From Flavobacterium cerinum (GTDB taxonomy: Bacteria > Bacteroidota > Bacteroidia > Flavobacteriales > Flavobacteriaceae): a DNA stretch of 64,000 nt. The stretch lies in NCBI RefSeq assembly GCF_004028155.1, contig NZ_SBII01000001.1:496001-560000 (forward strand). The letters run 5' to 3'. Below the pieces are notes generated by a model. The model saw only the letters and a program-made list of their open reading frames with translations. It was not told the DNA's origin and made no database searches. The position numbers and the translations under genes were made by a program. Shown here one piece after another: positions 44,595-52,851 of the stretch. Position 1 is the stretch's first letter; each line of letters opens with the position of its first letter.

Positions 44595-45761
44595 TTATTC
44601 TGTCTGTTTAATAATATCGAATATTACTTGAAAATGTTTAAAATCTTCAATGCCTCCGTTTTCTAATAGCCAATTGCAAAAATTTCTTTTTTCATTTTTA
44701 TTAACTATTGTTTCAGTCTTTTCATATGATATTCCTCTTTCAGTTCCACTTATAATTTTAAAATCTACAAACTCTTTTTTATGTTCTAGAGCTTTTTCAA
44801 TTGTTTCTTTTGGGAATAAATTTTCAATACCACGTTGAATTATATTTGTCTCAATTTTTGGTATTGTTCTTCTGTAAATATGACCAAAATCCTCATCGGG
44901 TCTGTTAGTATCACAATCATATAAAAGAATTTTTTTCTGTGGTACTGTTTCCCAATTATTATCGGTAAGTATTGACCACAATTTATCTAAATTATTACAA
45001 CTTCCCCGATAACGTAATTCTATGTTTTCTAAAACTTGATTCTTATTTAAAACTTCAGCAGCTTTTTGAATAAGAGTAACATCAATATCTCCTTCGCAAA
45101 ATAAAATTGTTTTTAGGTTAATTACATCACCAGCTTTAGATTTTATTTTTCCATCTTGCCATAAAAACCCATATTTATTTGAAACATCTTTTAATAATTC
45201 AAATTGTTCTTTTAGAAAAGGAAGATAATCATCAATTATTTTTGGGTCAATGTATTCTAATTTGTCTTCTATACAGTAAAAATTATAATTTGTTTTTTGA
45301 ACTGTTTTCGCACCACTTGAAAACATACTACTAGTTCCAAAAAAGGGATGTATAGTTTCTTCATATTGTTCCAAATGTGCTTTTTGACGGTTTGAGCTTT
45401 TAAAATATTCTTCAGTTTTGGTTTCTACTAATTCGTTAAATTTTTCAAGTTTTTCTTTATTATACTCGTGAATTTGTTCAAGTAAGTAATCTTCTTTTAA
45501 TAATTGTTTTGCATAGTTTAAATCCTCTGCTAAAGTTTTGAAGTAATAATCGATTGTTTCCTGTGTAGTCGTATCTATTATTTGTATTAGCTCGTTTTCA
45601 AAACTAGGAATTCTGTCTTGATAAAATTGTACATCAAAATCTTCATCAGCCCATTCTTTAATATTCATTTCGGCTTTTGAAAATCTTGCCATAAAGCCAA
45701 CTTTATAAAATTTAAGTAAACTATTATATGCCCAGTTTCTAAAAGGAAATGTTAAATTCAT
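44595..45761 (-). CDS. TOPRIM-like domain protein of unknown function
   Basis: A 388-residue soluble protein I do not recognise by family. Its middle part has a TOPRIM-like pattern: E223 in LFCEGDIDVTLIQKA, then D282 and D284 in ILLYDCDTN, spaced as in OLD-type nucleases. The N-terminal 200 residues are charged and helical. There is no Walker A motif, unlike OLD/RecF-type proteins. It is lower in GC than the housekeeping genes around it. A later ATG (residue 24, MARFSKAEM) is a possible start. The upstream gene on the same strand is DUF4238, 36 bases away, so the two are likely co-expressed. A nucleic-acid-cleaving role is inferred, not shown. Confidence 0.6.
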   Translation of the reverse strand: MNLTFPFRNWAYNSLLKFYKVGFMARFSKAEMNIKEWADEDFDVQFYQDRIPSFENELIQIIDTTTQETIDYYFKTLAEDLNYAKQLLKEDYLLEQIHEYNKEKLEKFNELVETKTEEYFKSSNRQKAHLEQYEETIHPFFGTSSMFSSGAKTVQKTNYNFYCIEDKLEYIDPKIIDDYLPFLKEQFELLKDVSNKYGFLWQDGKIKSKAGDVINLKTILFCEGDIDVTLIQKAAEVLNKNQVLENIELRYRGSCNNLDKLWSILTDNNWETVPQKKILLYDCDTNRPDEDFGHIYRRTIPKIETNIIQRGIENLFPKETIEKALEHKKEFVDFKIISGTERGISYEKTETIVNKNEKRNFCNWLLENGGIEDFKHFQVIFDIIKQTE

Positions 45762-45797
45762 ATAGATGTTTTTTTTTCAATTATTGCCAAACGGCTG

Positions 45798-46673
45798 TTA
45801 TGCGACGTTTTGTCTTAGTTTCTTGAAAATAATTTGTTTTAGCTCTGTTAAGGAAATATTGTATTTTTCAAAATTATCGTCCAACATTCTAAGATATCCC
45901 TCATGAGTGCAACTTACATATTTTACAGCTTGTTTATATATCACAATGTCGATTAACATCCATAAATATGGGTCCATTTTACCGATTTCAGTTTTTACAA
46001 AAAATCTTTTTCCTGATAATGGAAATATATAATCATCTTCATAAACATTTGGAAACTCATCTTTTTCAAAAATGATTGGATTGTCAGAGCAAATAAAAGG
46101 TAAATCTTCGTGTTTAGGAATAATTGTATAAGGAGTTCTGCAATGAAGTCCTCTAACACTATCAAATAAAGAAGTCAGAAATCTATAACCTTTTATAAAT
46201 TCTGGGTCGTTTTTCAATTCTTCTGATGCAATTTGATTTATCGAATTGTCAGCATTGTGGACATTGAAACCTAATTGATTAGCGGGTGTACTTTCGATAA
46301 TTATCTCCAATTCTTTTTTATTCTTTGGTAATCGCCAATACATAAGACTCGCAAAAGTGTTGAGCATTGGCATATCATCTTCATTTACATCAAACTTTGT
46401 GTCGCTTTCCGCTAAATCAATTTTTTTAATAATCTTAGATATTTTACCTTCTAAATCAGAATAAGACTTTTCGATGAAATCACTATTGCCTTGAGGTTTA
46501 AAAACTGTATTGGCATTTTTTTCATAGAAATATGAGCCCGGAGAAAATTCTTTTCCTTTTTGAGCAAAATTCTTTTTTTGAACATTATAGATTTTAAATT
46601 TTCCAGATTCCTTTGTGAATCCTTTCAAATAAAAAACGGGAAGATAATGATGTTTAGAGGAAATATTGTCCAT
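45798..46673 (-). CDS. DUF4238 domain protein
   Basis: A 291-residue soluble protein whose N-terminus KHHYLPVFYLKGFTKE is the hallmark of DUF4238 (usual form RHHYxPxFYLRxF). Later family positions include LASLMYWRLPKNKKEL and FICSDNPIIFEKDEFP. The biochemical function is unknown; such proteins are scattered, typical of accessory regions. It reads first in a two-gene unit with the TOPRIM-like gene. The composition is AT-rich. Confidence 0.8.
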   Translation of the reverse strand: MDNISSKHHYLPVFYLKGFTKESGKFKIYNVQKKNFAQKGKEFSPGSYFYEKNANTVFKPQGNSDFIEKSYSDLEGKISKIIKKIDLAESDTKFDVNEDDMPMLNTFASLMYWRLPKNKKELEIIIESTPANQLGFNVHNADNSINQIASEELKNDPEFIKGYRFLTSLFDSVRGLHCRTPYTIIPKHEDLPFICSDNPIIFEKDEFPNVYEDDYIFPLSGKRFFVKTEIGKMDPYLWMLIDIVIYKQAVKYVSCTHEGYLRMLDDNFEKYNISLTELKQIIFKKLRQNVA

Positions 46674-46865
46674 TAGCAGGATTTAAAAATGTCATATAAC
46701 TTATTTATATGTGTGATAAGTATTACTTATTTTCAAATATATAATTTTTTCATTATAAATAATCAAAAGCATTTTAAACCTGTTGAATGCTGTTGGTACT
46801 TCGAGGAGTGGGGAGAAGTATAGAAATAAACAAATCATAAAAGTGATTTTAATCGTAATCTCTTT

Positions 46866-46873
46866 TATTTTTG
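46866..46873 (+). promoter_or_regulatory. -7 element of the truC-like gene
   Basis: TATTTTTG, consensus TAnnTTTG, 4 bases before the ATG at 46878, so the transcript would be nearly leaderless. No clear TTG upstream. Confidence 0.4.
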
Positions 46874-46877
46874 CCAA

Positions 46878-47576
46878 ATGTTAGAAATTCTTTACCAAGA
46901 TGAATATATTATAGCAATTAATAAACCAAGTGGATTGTTGGTTCATAAATCATTTTATGCGCGTGATGCAAAAGTTTATGCTATTCAAGAATTGAGAAAT
47001 CAAATAGGAGGGCGACACGTTTATCCTGTTCATAGGTTAGACCGCAAAACATCTGGTGTTTTGTTATTTGCGTTGGATAAAGAGGTTTTGAAAATTATGA
47101 ATGATCGTTTTGCTACACGCGAAGTCCAAAAAAAATATTTAGCAATTTTACGTGGTTGGTCACCCCAAGAACTAACGATTGATTATGATTTAATCAATGA
47201 TGATGACATTAAACAAAATGCAATAACATACTTTCACCGTTTGCAAAATGCCGAAGTTGAGTTAGAATTTAACAATAAGGCAACGTCACGATATTGTTTG
47301 GTAGAAGCGATTCCTGAAACGGGGCGTATGCATCAATTACGAAAACATTTCAAACATATTTTTCATCCCATTTTAGGAAGTCGACCACATGGTTGTAACA
47401 AACAAAATAAATTATGGTTGGAGAATTATGACCTGAAAGGAATGATGCTTCATGCACATCAGTTAATTTTTAATCATCCAATAAAAAATGAACAACTAAT
47501 CTTGAATGCAAAGATTAATGAAGAGTTTAGCAGAATAGGTAATATTCTTAATCTAGATTTGAGTAAGTATAAATAG
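46878..47576 (+). CDS. truC: tRNA pseudouridine synthase, TruC-like (RluA family)
   Basis: Isomerises a uridine in tRNA (U65 in the case of TruC). Catalytic D55 lies in the motif PVHRLDRKTSG. Further family motifs are LLVHKSFYARD at the start, TGRMHQLRKHF and the late HPILGSRPHGCNKQNKLW. The 232-residue protein is compact, without an S4 domain. It is the last gene of the segment bracketed by the two direct repeats, and its codon use is AT-rich. It may be an acquired copy; whether a second truC exists elsewhere cannot be seen. Confidence 0.85.
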   Translation: MLEILYQDEYIIAINKPSGLLVHKSFYARDAKVYAIQELRNQIGGRHVYPVHRLDRKTSGVLLFALDKEVLKIMNDRFATREVQKKYLAILRGWSPQELTIDYDLINDDDIKQNAITYFHRLQNAEVELEFNNKATSRYCLVEAIPETGRMHQLRKHFKHIFHPILGSRPHGCNKQNKLWLENYDLKGMMLHAHQLIFNHPIKNEQLILNAKINEEFSRIGNILNLDLSKYK

Positions 47577-47614
47577 AATAATAATCCTCAAAAAACTGGT
47601 TAGATATTTCAATG

Positions 47615-47812
47615 CTTCCCATTACTAAGACAAAGCTTCAGAGAAATCTGAAGCTTTTTTGTTTTAACTATCTTTAGCTCCCCTCTTTGTCAACATCTCG
47701 TCGCGTTCACGAGCGGGACGCTCGCGCCAGCAGTGCGGACTAAATAAAGCTCAAATTTCGGTTACTGACAAATTTTCCAAGTATAAAACCATCTTCAAAT
47801 TTAGCCTAAACC
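47615..47812 (+). repeat. Direct repeat, right copy, with tRNA-end remnant
   Basis: Matches 44365-44565 in the same order. It starts TTCCCATTACTAAGA (the tRNA version is TTCCCGCTACTAAGA). Then come a perfect 11-bp hairpin AAAGCTTCAGA / TCTGAAGCTTT with T run (47632-47660), GTTTTAACTAT, the block GAGCGGGACGCTCGCG (a CGAGCG/CGCTCG hairpin) and ACAAATTTTCCAAGTATAAAA. There is no complete tRNA here. The hairpin also terminates the truC-like gene. Confidence 0.7.
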
Positions 47813-47843
47813 CACCACATCGCCATACGGCGGTTGTGCGTTG

Positions 47844-48980
47844 TTATTTTATCGAGATATCTTTACTTTCAGTTACTTTAGGAATATAAATAAGATAATC
47901 ATAACCCTTTATAACTCTCGATAAGTATATATCATCTACTTTTAGCTTGTTTTGTAAAATAGATTTCTTTAAAGGCCTTAAATCAAAACAGTACCATTGA
48001 TCATCTTTTGCCACATTCAGAAAAGATTTAAAACTAGTGTTGTCATTTTCGTCTTCTCCTTTTCCTACAAGCATTATATGTAACGATTTCCTAAAATTTG
48101 CCTCTTCAATATTAGAAATTAAACTGCCTATATCATATATATCAGTTTTTGTTAATATGGTTTCCCCTTTTGGCAGATGGACCGCACCAAATTTGAAAAG
48201 ATTTTTTTTGTTATTCCAATCTGGCATTTGGTGTAGCAAAATGTTTTTCATCAATTGAATCCTTAAGGGATGATTTCTTTTAGTATAAATCTCTCTACTT
48301 AACTTTAATGCTTCAATTTGTTTTCGCTCTTTGTCAGAAAGTTTTAACTTCAACAACAAATCTATTTTTTGAAGGCAATCTTCAGAAAGCAGGTAGTATT
48401 TTTCCAAACCTTCTTTAGACGCAATCAGTTTGGAATTATGAAGCATTTGCTCATATATCTCAATCATTTTTTTATTTTTCGAAGTTTCTTTTAAACTTGA
48501 AATTATCATCTGATCTGCAAAAACGCTAATTTGTTCGGCACCATATATTTTGGTATTACGTTTAACTAAATTCTTAAACAAAGTAAATTCGGGTTCATAC
48601 TGCAAAAAAGAAAAGTTTGTATAATATTCTTTAACAAAAGAATTAAGCTGTTCAGTTGATAGAGATTTAATTTTTGTTTCAATCAAATCTACTGAATAAG
48701 GATCAACCTCAAGAAAATAGTTGTCAAACTTAACCTCATTGATAATAGCATTTGTGAAATAGGGAATTTCGTTTGTAAAATGAGTTTCTCCCAACAAAAC
48801 CGAATTAGATTGTTTTATTTCGTCTAGCAAAATATTCCATCCTTTTCCCTGAAATGAAATGTTTTTATCATTTTGGAAAGGAAAACCATTCTTTTGAACT
48901 AAACTGTCAAGTAATATGTTTTGAGCATAGTTAAAATTTGTAATGAATAATGTAAGAAGTAAGAATATTGTTTTTTTCAT
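47844..48980 (-). CDS. Secreted EreA/TIKI-superfamily protein
   Basis: A 378-residue exported protein (signal peptide cut near YAQ, residue 20). The motif SVLLGETHFTNEIPYF, with G64-E65-x-H67, and later YFLEVDPYS and FGAVHLPKGE are the core features of the superfamily uniting erythromycin esterase, TraB and TIKI proteins. An enzymatic role, perhaps peptidase or esterase, is inferred. The middle (about 150-240) is helical. It is accessory in character, adjacent to the repeat region, with low GC. Confidence 0.75.
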   Translation of the reverse strand: MKKTIFLLLTLFITNFNYAQNILLDSLVQKNGFPFQNDKNISFQGKGWNILLDEIKQSNSVLLGETHFTNEIPYFTNAIINEVKFDNYFLEVDPYSVDLIETKIKSLSTEQLNSFVKEYYTNFSFLQYEPEFTLFKNLVKRNTKIYGAEQISVFADQMIISSLKETSKNKKMIEIYEQMLHNSKLIASKEGLEKYYLLSEDCLQKIDLLLKLKLSDKERKQIEALKLSREIYTKRNHPLRIQLMKNILLHQMPDWNNKKNLFKFGAVHLPKGETILTKTDIYDIGSLISNIEEANFRKSLHIMLVGKGEDENDNTSFKSFLNVAKDDQWYCFDLRPLKKSILQNKLKVDDIYLSRVIKGYDYLIYIPKVTESKDISIK

Positions 48981-49060
48981 TTTTGTATTATCTTTTTTTA
49001 TTTTGTATTATCGAAGTTGAAAGACTCAATCTGAAAGCAAAAGGACTTAGACTTAGTAGC

Positions 49061-50098
49061 TCAGTTTCCAATCGGATCGTATACTTTTCCTTCAAGTATA
49101 GATTGTATTGAAGAACTAATTGCGTCCAGATTATTCTGTTTGTTATTAGTCATTAAAATAATTGTGTACTTAGGATTGCTAATTAGTAAGGACTGATAAT
49201 TAAAAGCAGCACCATCGTGTATATGGTTTACTACCCGACCTAGCTGAATACTTCCTTCTCCAAGTCCGGTTTGATTTCCTTTTGTAAACGGAGTGAAAAG
49301 TTTAAGCGTTGATTCTGGACTAATAATTTTAAATGAATTAATTGCTTCGGACCACTTATAAAAATCGTTTAAATTTAATGCCGTCCATCCCGAAATGTTA
49401 TATTTAAGAATATCCTGTTTCCCGTTACTATTAAACGATTTTGCAATGCGTTTTTCTTTTTCATTAGGATCAACAATTCCATTTTTTATTCCAATTGGCT
49501 GAAGCATTTTTTGTATTACAAAATCATTGAAGGACATTTTAGTTATTTTTTCAATGATTTTCCTTTGTAAAAACACATTATTGTTATTATAGTCATACTT
49601 CGTTCCGGGTTCAAAATCAAGAAATACAGTCTTTTTTAATTCCATCATATTGTCGGAATCCTGATTAACTTGATTCCATTTTATTTGCGGAAGACCGCTT
49701 GTGTATTGAAGTAAGTGGATGATTTTAATTTTATTTGCCCAAGATGGAAGTTCAGGCAGGAATTTAGAAATGGTATCGTCAAGTTTTAATTTGCCCTGCT
49801 CTTTGAGCATCATAATCCCGACTGCATTAAATTCTTTAGCTATTGAGCCTATATGAAAGCGATATTTTTTATTTAATTGAATGATGCCGCCTGCATCGGC
49901 TTGGCCAAAGGCTTTTTCATATATTATTTTTCCATTTTGGGAAATTAGAACATTTCCGTTGAAAATTTTTGATTTGCTTGCTTCTTGAAATAAGCTGTCT
50001 AAACGCACCTCTTTTTTAGAGGATTGACAGCAGCAATAATTGTAACTTATTAATAAGATTGCAAAAAGCAAAATTCTATTTTTTTTAATTCTATCCAT
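49061..50098 (-). CDS. Serine hydrolase of the beta-lactamase/PBP4* family
   Basis: A 345-residue exported protein (N-terminal hydrophobic stretch about 8-22 with several Cys). The penicillin-binding fold is shown by SxxK (S85-I-A-K88), the YxN-like segment in PGTKYDYNNN, and an HDG in place of the KTG box. Together with LHYTSGL-like YTSGLP at about residue 133 these match class C / EstB-like peptidases. It probably acts on peptidoglycan-derived peptides or esters; resistance function is not implied. AT-rich. Confidence 0.88.
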   Translation of the reverse strand: MDRIKKNRILLFAILLISYNYCCCQSSKKEVRLDSLFQEASKSKIFNGNVLISQNGKIIYEKAFGQADAGGIIQLNKKYRFHIGSIAKEFNAVGIMMLKEQGKLKLDDTISKFLPELPSWANKIKIIHLLQYTSGLPQIKWNQVNQDSDNMMELKKTVFLDFEPGTKYDYNNNNVFLQRKIIEKITKMSFNDFVIQKMLQPIGIKNGIVDPNEKEKRIAKSFNSNGKQDILKYNISGWTALNLNDFYKWSEAINSFKIISPESTLKLFTPFTKGNQTGLGEGSIQLGRVVNHIHDGAAFNYQSLLISNPKYTIILMTNNKQNNLDAISSSIQSILEGKVYDPIGN

Positions 50099-50223
50099 TT
50101 ATAATATAAAGATCTGTTTAATCTAAAAAACCGTGATTACTTACTTAGTCTTGTAAGATGAGCCATCCAAAAAAAAGGAGTTTTAAGATTGATTAAGGCT
50201 GAACAATCAGGTGTAAATAAATA

Positions 50224-50255
50224 ACAACAAAGGCTCCAAAGGGAGCCTTTGTTGT
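50224..50255 (-). terminator. Hairpin after the lipocalin-like cluster
   Basis: ACAACAAAGGCTCC / GGAGCCTTTGTTGT, a 14-bp perfect stem with loop AAAG. It lies 16 bases past the stop of the last lipocalin-like gene; no long T run. Confidence 0.7.
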
Positions 50256-50270
50256 ATAATACCGAAGCTA

Positions 50271-50735
50271 TTATTGTTTTGTATATATCATTAAAGCATC
50301 GTCACCGTCACCGTTTATGGTTAAATGCAATCGCTTATCTTTAATAAGAACACCAGCATCATCAGTAATCTCGCCATATGTTGCATGAAGATATTGTTGT
50401 TTGTCTTTTTCAATAACAGTAAAAGTACCTTCATTGCTTTCCATGCCCATTGTTTGTTTCACTTTATTGCCTTCAAAAATCACATACGCTTGCTTAAAAG
50501 GTTCTATAGCAGCATCCGCATTGCTTTTTAATTGTGCCAGAGCTTCGGGGGGAAGACCTGCTTTTGTTTCTTCACTAATAGTGACTACTCCTTTTTCTAT
50601 GTCAAATGTAACGCCGTCAGCAGTAAAAGAGGCAAGCTTCCATTTACCCTGCAGGTCTTTTTCGGTTATCTTTTGAGAAGAGGCTACAGTTGTTAAAAGG
50701 CACAAAGCCAGAGATAGGTAAAGTAATTTTTTCAT
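50271..50735 (-). CDS. Lipocalin-like exported protein (tandem copy 1)
   Basis: A 154-residue exported protein: signal peptide to about residue 19 (VASSQ), then a small beta-barrel-like domain opening with LQGKWKLASFTADGVTFDIE. The GxW motif of lipocalins is visible as GKW. The three genes 50271, 50770 and 51396 share this pattern (LQGxWxLxxxxxxG...), so they are paralogues; ligand unknown. It lacks cysteines beyond the signal. Confidence 0.8.
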   Translation of the reverse strand: MKKLLYLSLALCLLTTVASSQKITEKDLQGKWKLASFTADGVTFDIEKGVVTISEETKAGLPPEALAQLKSNADAAIEPFKQAYVIFEGNKVKQTMGMESNEGTFTVIEKDKQQYLHATYGEITDDAGVLIKDKRLHLTINGDGDDALMIYTKQ

Positions 50736-50769
50736 TTTTGTTGGTATATATTAATTGAATTGATTTGTT

Positions 50770-51228
50770 TTATTCTTTGCTGTAAATAAGCTCGTTTTTG
50801 CTTTTATGGTTTGTTATGCAAAGTTTGCCATTTACTATTTTTACAGGAACTTCACTGGTAGTGCCGTCATTATATGTAGTAGAAATCAGCTGTATCTTTT
50901 TATAGTCTTTAATGGTGAATGAACCAAATTTTGTTTTGTCATCCATTGTTTGCTTTATGTCACTGCCCGTAATAGTAATATAAGAGTTTTTTAAAGACTC
51001 ACCATATTGTTTTATATTATCCTTAATTATAGCAAGTGCATCCGGGGGAATGGTTACATCATTTTCTTTAGAGGAAAATATTTTACCCGAAGCTACATCA
51101 AGTGTTATACCTGCAGTATTAAGTGCTGTAAGTTTCCAATTGCCCTGGAGTTCTTGTTCTGATATTTTTTGCGACGAAGCGAGTAGTGTGAATATGCAGG
51201 CAGTAAATGTGAAAATATTTTTTATCAT
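50770..51228 (-). CDS. Lipocalin-like exported protein (tandem copy 2)
   Basis: A 152-residue paralogue beginning with the signal peptide MIKNIFTFTACIFTLLASSQ; an upstream in-frame start at 51279 would put 17 unrelated residues ahead of it, so I chose 51228. The domain opens LQGNWKLTALNTAGITLDVA and ends in basic residues. Separated from copy 1 by 34 bases, and from copy 3 by a long hairpin. Confidence 0.8.
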   Translation of the reverse strand: MIKNIFTFTACIFTLLASSQKISEQELQGNWKLTALNTAGITLDVASGKIFSSKENDVTIPPDALAIIKDNIKQYGESLKNSYITITGSDIKQTMDDKTKFGSFTIKDYKKIQLISTTYNDGTTSEVPVKIVNGKLCITNHKSKNELIYSKE

Positions 51229-51331
51229 AGTTTTAGTGTGTGCAGTAGTAAACGTAAAAGGTTTCTGTATGTTTTGCATAACAAAAATTATTTCTTTTCA
51301 TACTTTGATTAAGCGTAGCACATAAGTAAAA

Positions 51332-51362
51332 AAAGAAGCCTTTTATCGTAAAAGGCTTCTTT
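51332..51362 (-). terminator. Terminator after lipocalin-like copy 3
   Basis: AAAGAAGCCTTTTA / TAAAAGGCTTCTTT, a 14-bp stem with loop TCG, followed on the minus strand by a T run. Confidence 0.85.
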
Positions 51363-51395
51363 AAGTATAGTTTTCTGCCCGGTTGAGGGAATACT

Positions 51396-51860
51396 TTATC
51401 CTTTGTTAAAGATAAGTTCGGCAGTTTGCCCTTGTTCTGATTTGGAGATGTATAGCTTTTTATCCTTAATAGCTACACTTGTATCACTGGTCGATCCGTC
51501 CGGATAGGTAGTAACAATATACTGTTCGCCATTTATTTCTTTAATTAGAAACGTACCGCTTTTCTCCTGTCCCGCGATATTTTGCTTAGTATTCTTTCCA
51601 GTAAATACTACACTGGATGTTTTTAATACCGCTATTCCTTCTTTAACGCTATTGTTTAGCTCTACAATCATTTCAGGGCTAAGCTGGCTTTTTAATTCTT
51701 CAGAAACCGTTACTGTACCTGTTGCCATGTCAAGGTGAAGTCCATTCGCATTGAATGCAGCAAGATTCCATGTGCCCTGCAAATCTTTTTCGGTAACTTT
51801 TTGTGCAGTAGCTATAGTGCTGATGCAGCAGGCTACAAATAGATAAATTATTTTTTTCAT
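51396..51860 (-). CDS. Lipocalin-like exported protein (tandem copy 3)
   Basis: A 154-residue paralogue (signal peptide cut near TAQ, residue 19), opening LQGTWNLAAFNANGLHLDMA. It shares the ordered segments of copy 1, including VTVSEELKSQLSPEMIVELN against the equivalent helix in copy 1. It is the first transcribed of the three but ends in its own terminator, so copies 1 and 2 need another promoter. Confidence 0.8.
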   Translation of the reverse strand: MKKIIYLFVACCISTIATAQKVTEKDLQGTWNLAAFNANGLHLDMATGTVTVSEELKSQLSPEMIVELNNSVKEGIAVLKTSSVVFTGKNTKQNIAGQEKSGTFLIKEINGEQYIVTTYPDGSTSDTSVAIKDKKLYISKSEQGQTAELIFNKG

Positions 51861-52262
51861 GTTATATGTTATAGAGGTATAAAAGTATTTTAATTTTTTT
51901 AATAGCCATAGAAATTAACAAATAAATAGAAGTTTAAACTGCATTTTTTAGAGAATTAAAATAAAGTAGAACGGTCATAGATGCTATATGCATTTAATCG
52001 ACAGATGTTTGATAATTTGCCTGAATCATTAGTTTTGTACTCATATTATCTACATTTAAACTATTAATAAAAAATTATACTATAATTGAGAAATAGCTAG
52101 TGCTGTATTAAGAAATACTCATTAAACGGGCTTTGAAAAATTTATTTATTTTTCGTAAAATAATGGATTTCATGCGCTACATTGTCTATGCCTGTGTTTT
52201 TTTTATGAAAACCAAATGTATCAACATTATACATTAACCCTTACAACTTGATAGGGAGGAGA
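51861..52262. other. 402-base AT-rich gap, no gene seen
   Basis: It contains the upstream region of the lipocalin-like cluster on one side and of the response regulator on the other. I see no hairpin with a T run, no RNA gene and no plausible reading frame. The last 10 bases carry a strong Shine-Dalgarno-like GGGAGGAG (52254-52261). Confidence 0.5.
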
Positions 52263-52292
52263 ATGATTTATTCAATTTTTAAATATATTTGA
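52254..52292 (+). promoter_or_regulatory. Shine-Dalgarno-like site and 9-codon leader frame
   Basis: GGGAGGAG (52254-52261) precedes an ATG at 52263 that opens a 9-codon frame (MIYSIFKYI) ending in TGA at 52290-52292, 2 bases before the response-regulator ATG. A TATATTTG -7 element at 52284-52291 overlaps its end. Translational coupling or a leader peptide is one reading; the other is that the real transcript starts at the -7 element and the site is unused. Confidence 0.35.
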
Positions 52293-52294
52293 AT

Positions 52295-52720
52295 ATGAAA
52301 ACAGATGGAGATATAATACTTATAGAAGACGATGCTGATGATCGGGAGATCCTTATTGAAGCATTTGATCAGGTAATGACCGAAAATAATTATGAGAACA
52401 GGTTAATAGTAATAGAAGACAGTTCTGTAGTAATTAATTACCTGAAATCGACAAAGACAGCACCTTTTTTACTGCTGTCAGACATTAATATGCCTAAAGT
52501 TGACGGATTTGCACTTAAGGATATGATTAGTAAAGACCCCGATTTAAGAGAACGCTGTGTACCTTACCTTTTTCTTACCACATCCGGTACAGAAGATTAT
52601 ATACAAAAGGCAACTCAAAGATCTATACATGGTTATTTTGCAAAACCTGTAACTTTTTCGGGCTATAAAAAACTTATAGCCGATATTTTATCTTATTGGA
52701 AATTAAATAAAACCCCATAA
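52295..52720 (+). CDS. Single-domain response regulator
   Basis: A 141-residue stand-alone receiver domain. The acidic pocket is at D12-D13, the phosphoacceptor at D63 (LSDINMPKVDGF), and the conserved lysine in the late FAKPVTF. There is no output domain, so it acts by protein contact or as a phosphate sink. No histidine kinase lies nearby. The start is the ATG at 52295; the TTG two codons upstream is part of the -7 element. A terminator follows. Confidence 0.93.
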   Translation: MKTDGDIILIEDDADDREILIEAFDQVMTENNYENRLIVIEDSSVVINYLKSTKTAPFLLLSDINMPKVDGFALKDMISKDPDLRERCVPYLFLTTSGTEDYIQKATQRSIHGYFAKPVTFSGYKKLIADILSYWKLNKTP

Positions 52721-52744
52721 TTCGTTAACTATTTGATGAATGCT

Positions 52745-52769
52745 AACCTTCCACTCAGGAGGGTTTTTT
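52745..52769 (+). terminator. Terminator of the response-regulator gene
   Basis: AACCTTCC / GGAGGGTT with one T-G wobble and loop ACTCA, then T6. Confidence 0.8.
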
Positions 52770-52851
52770 GTTTTAGGGTTGTAAAGCACTATTTTCGATA
52801 ATAAGGAACATCGAAAAGCATTATCTTTATCTTACAAAATTATATGTGTTT

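Noticed and set aside
44365..47850. Classical integron or integrative element
   Set aside because: No integrase, no standard attC core and no transposase in the window.
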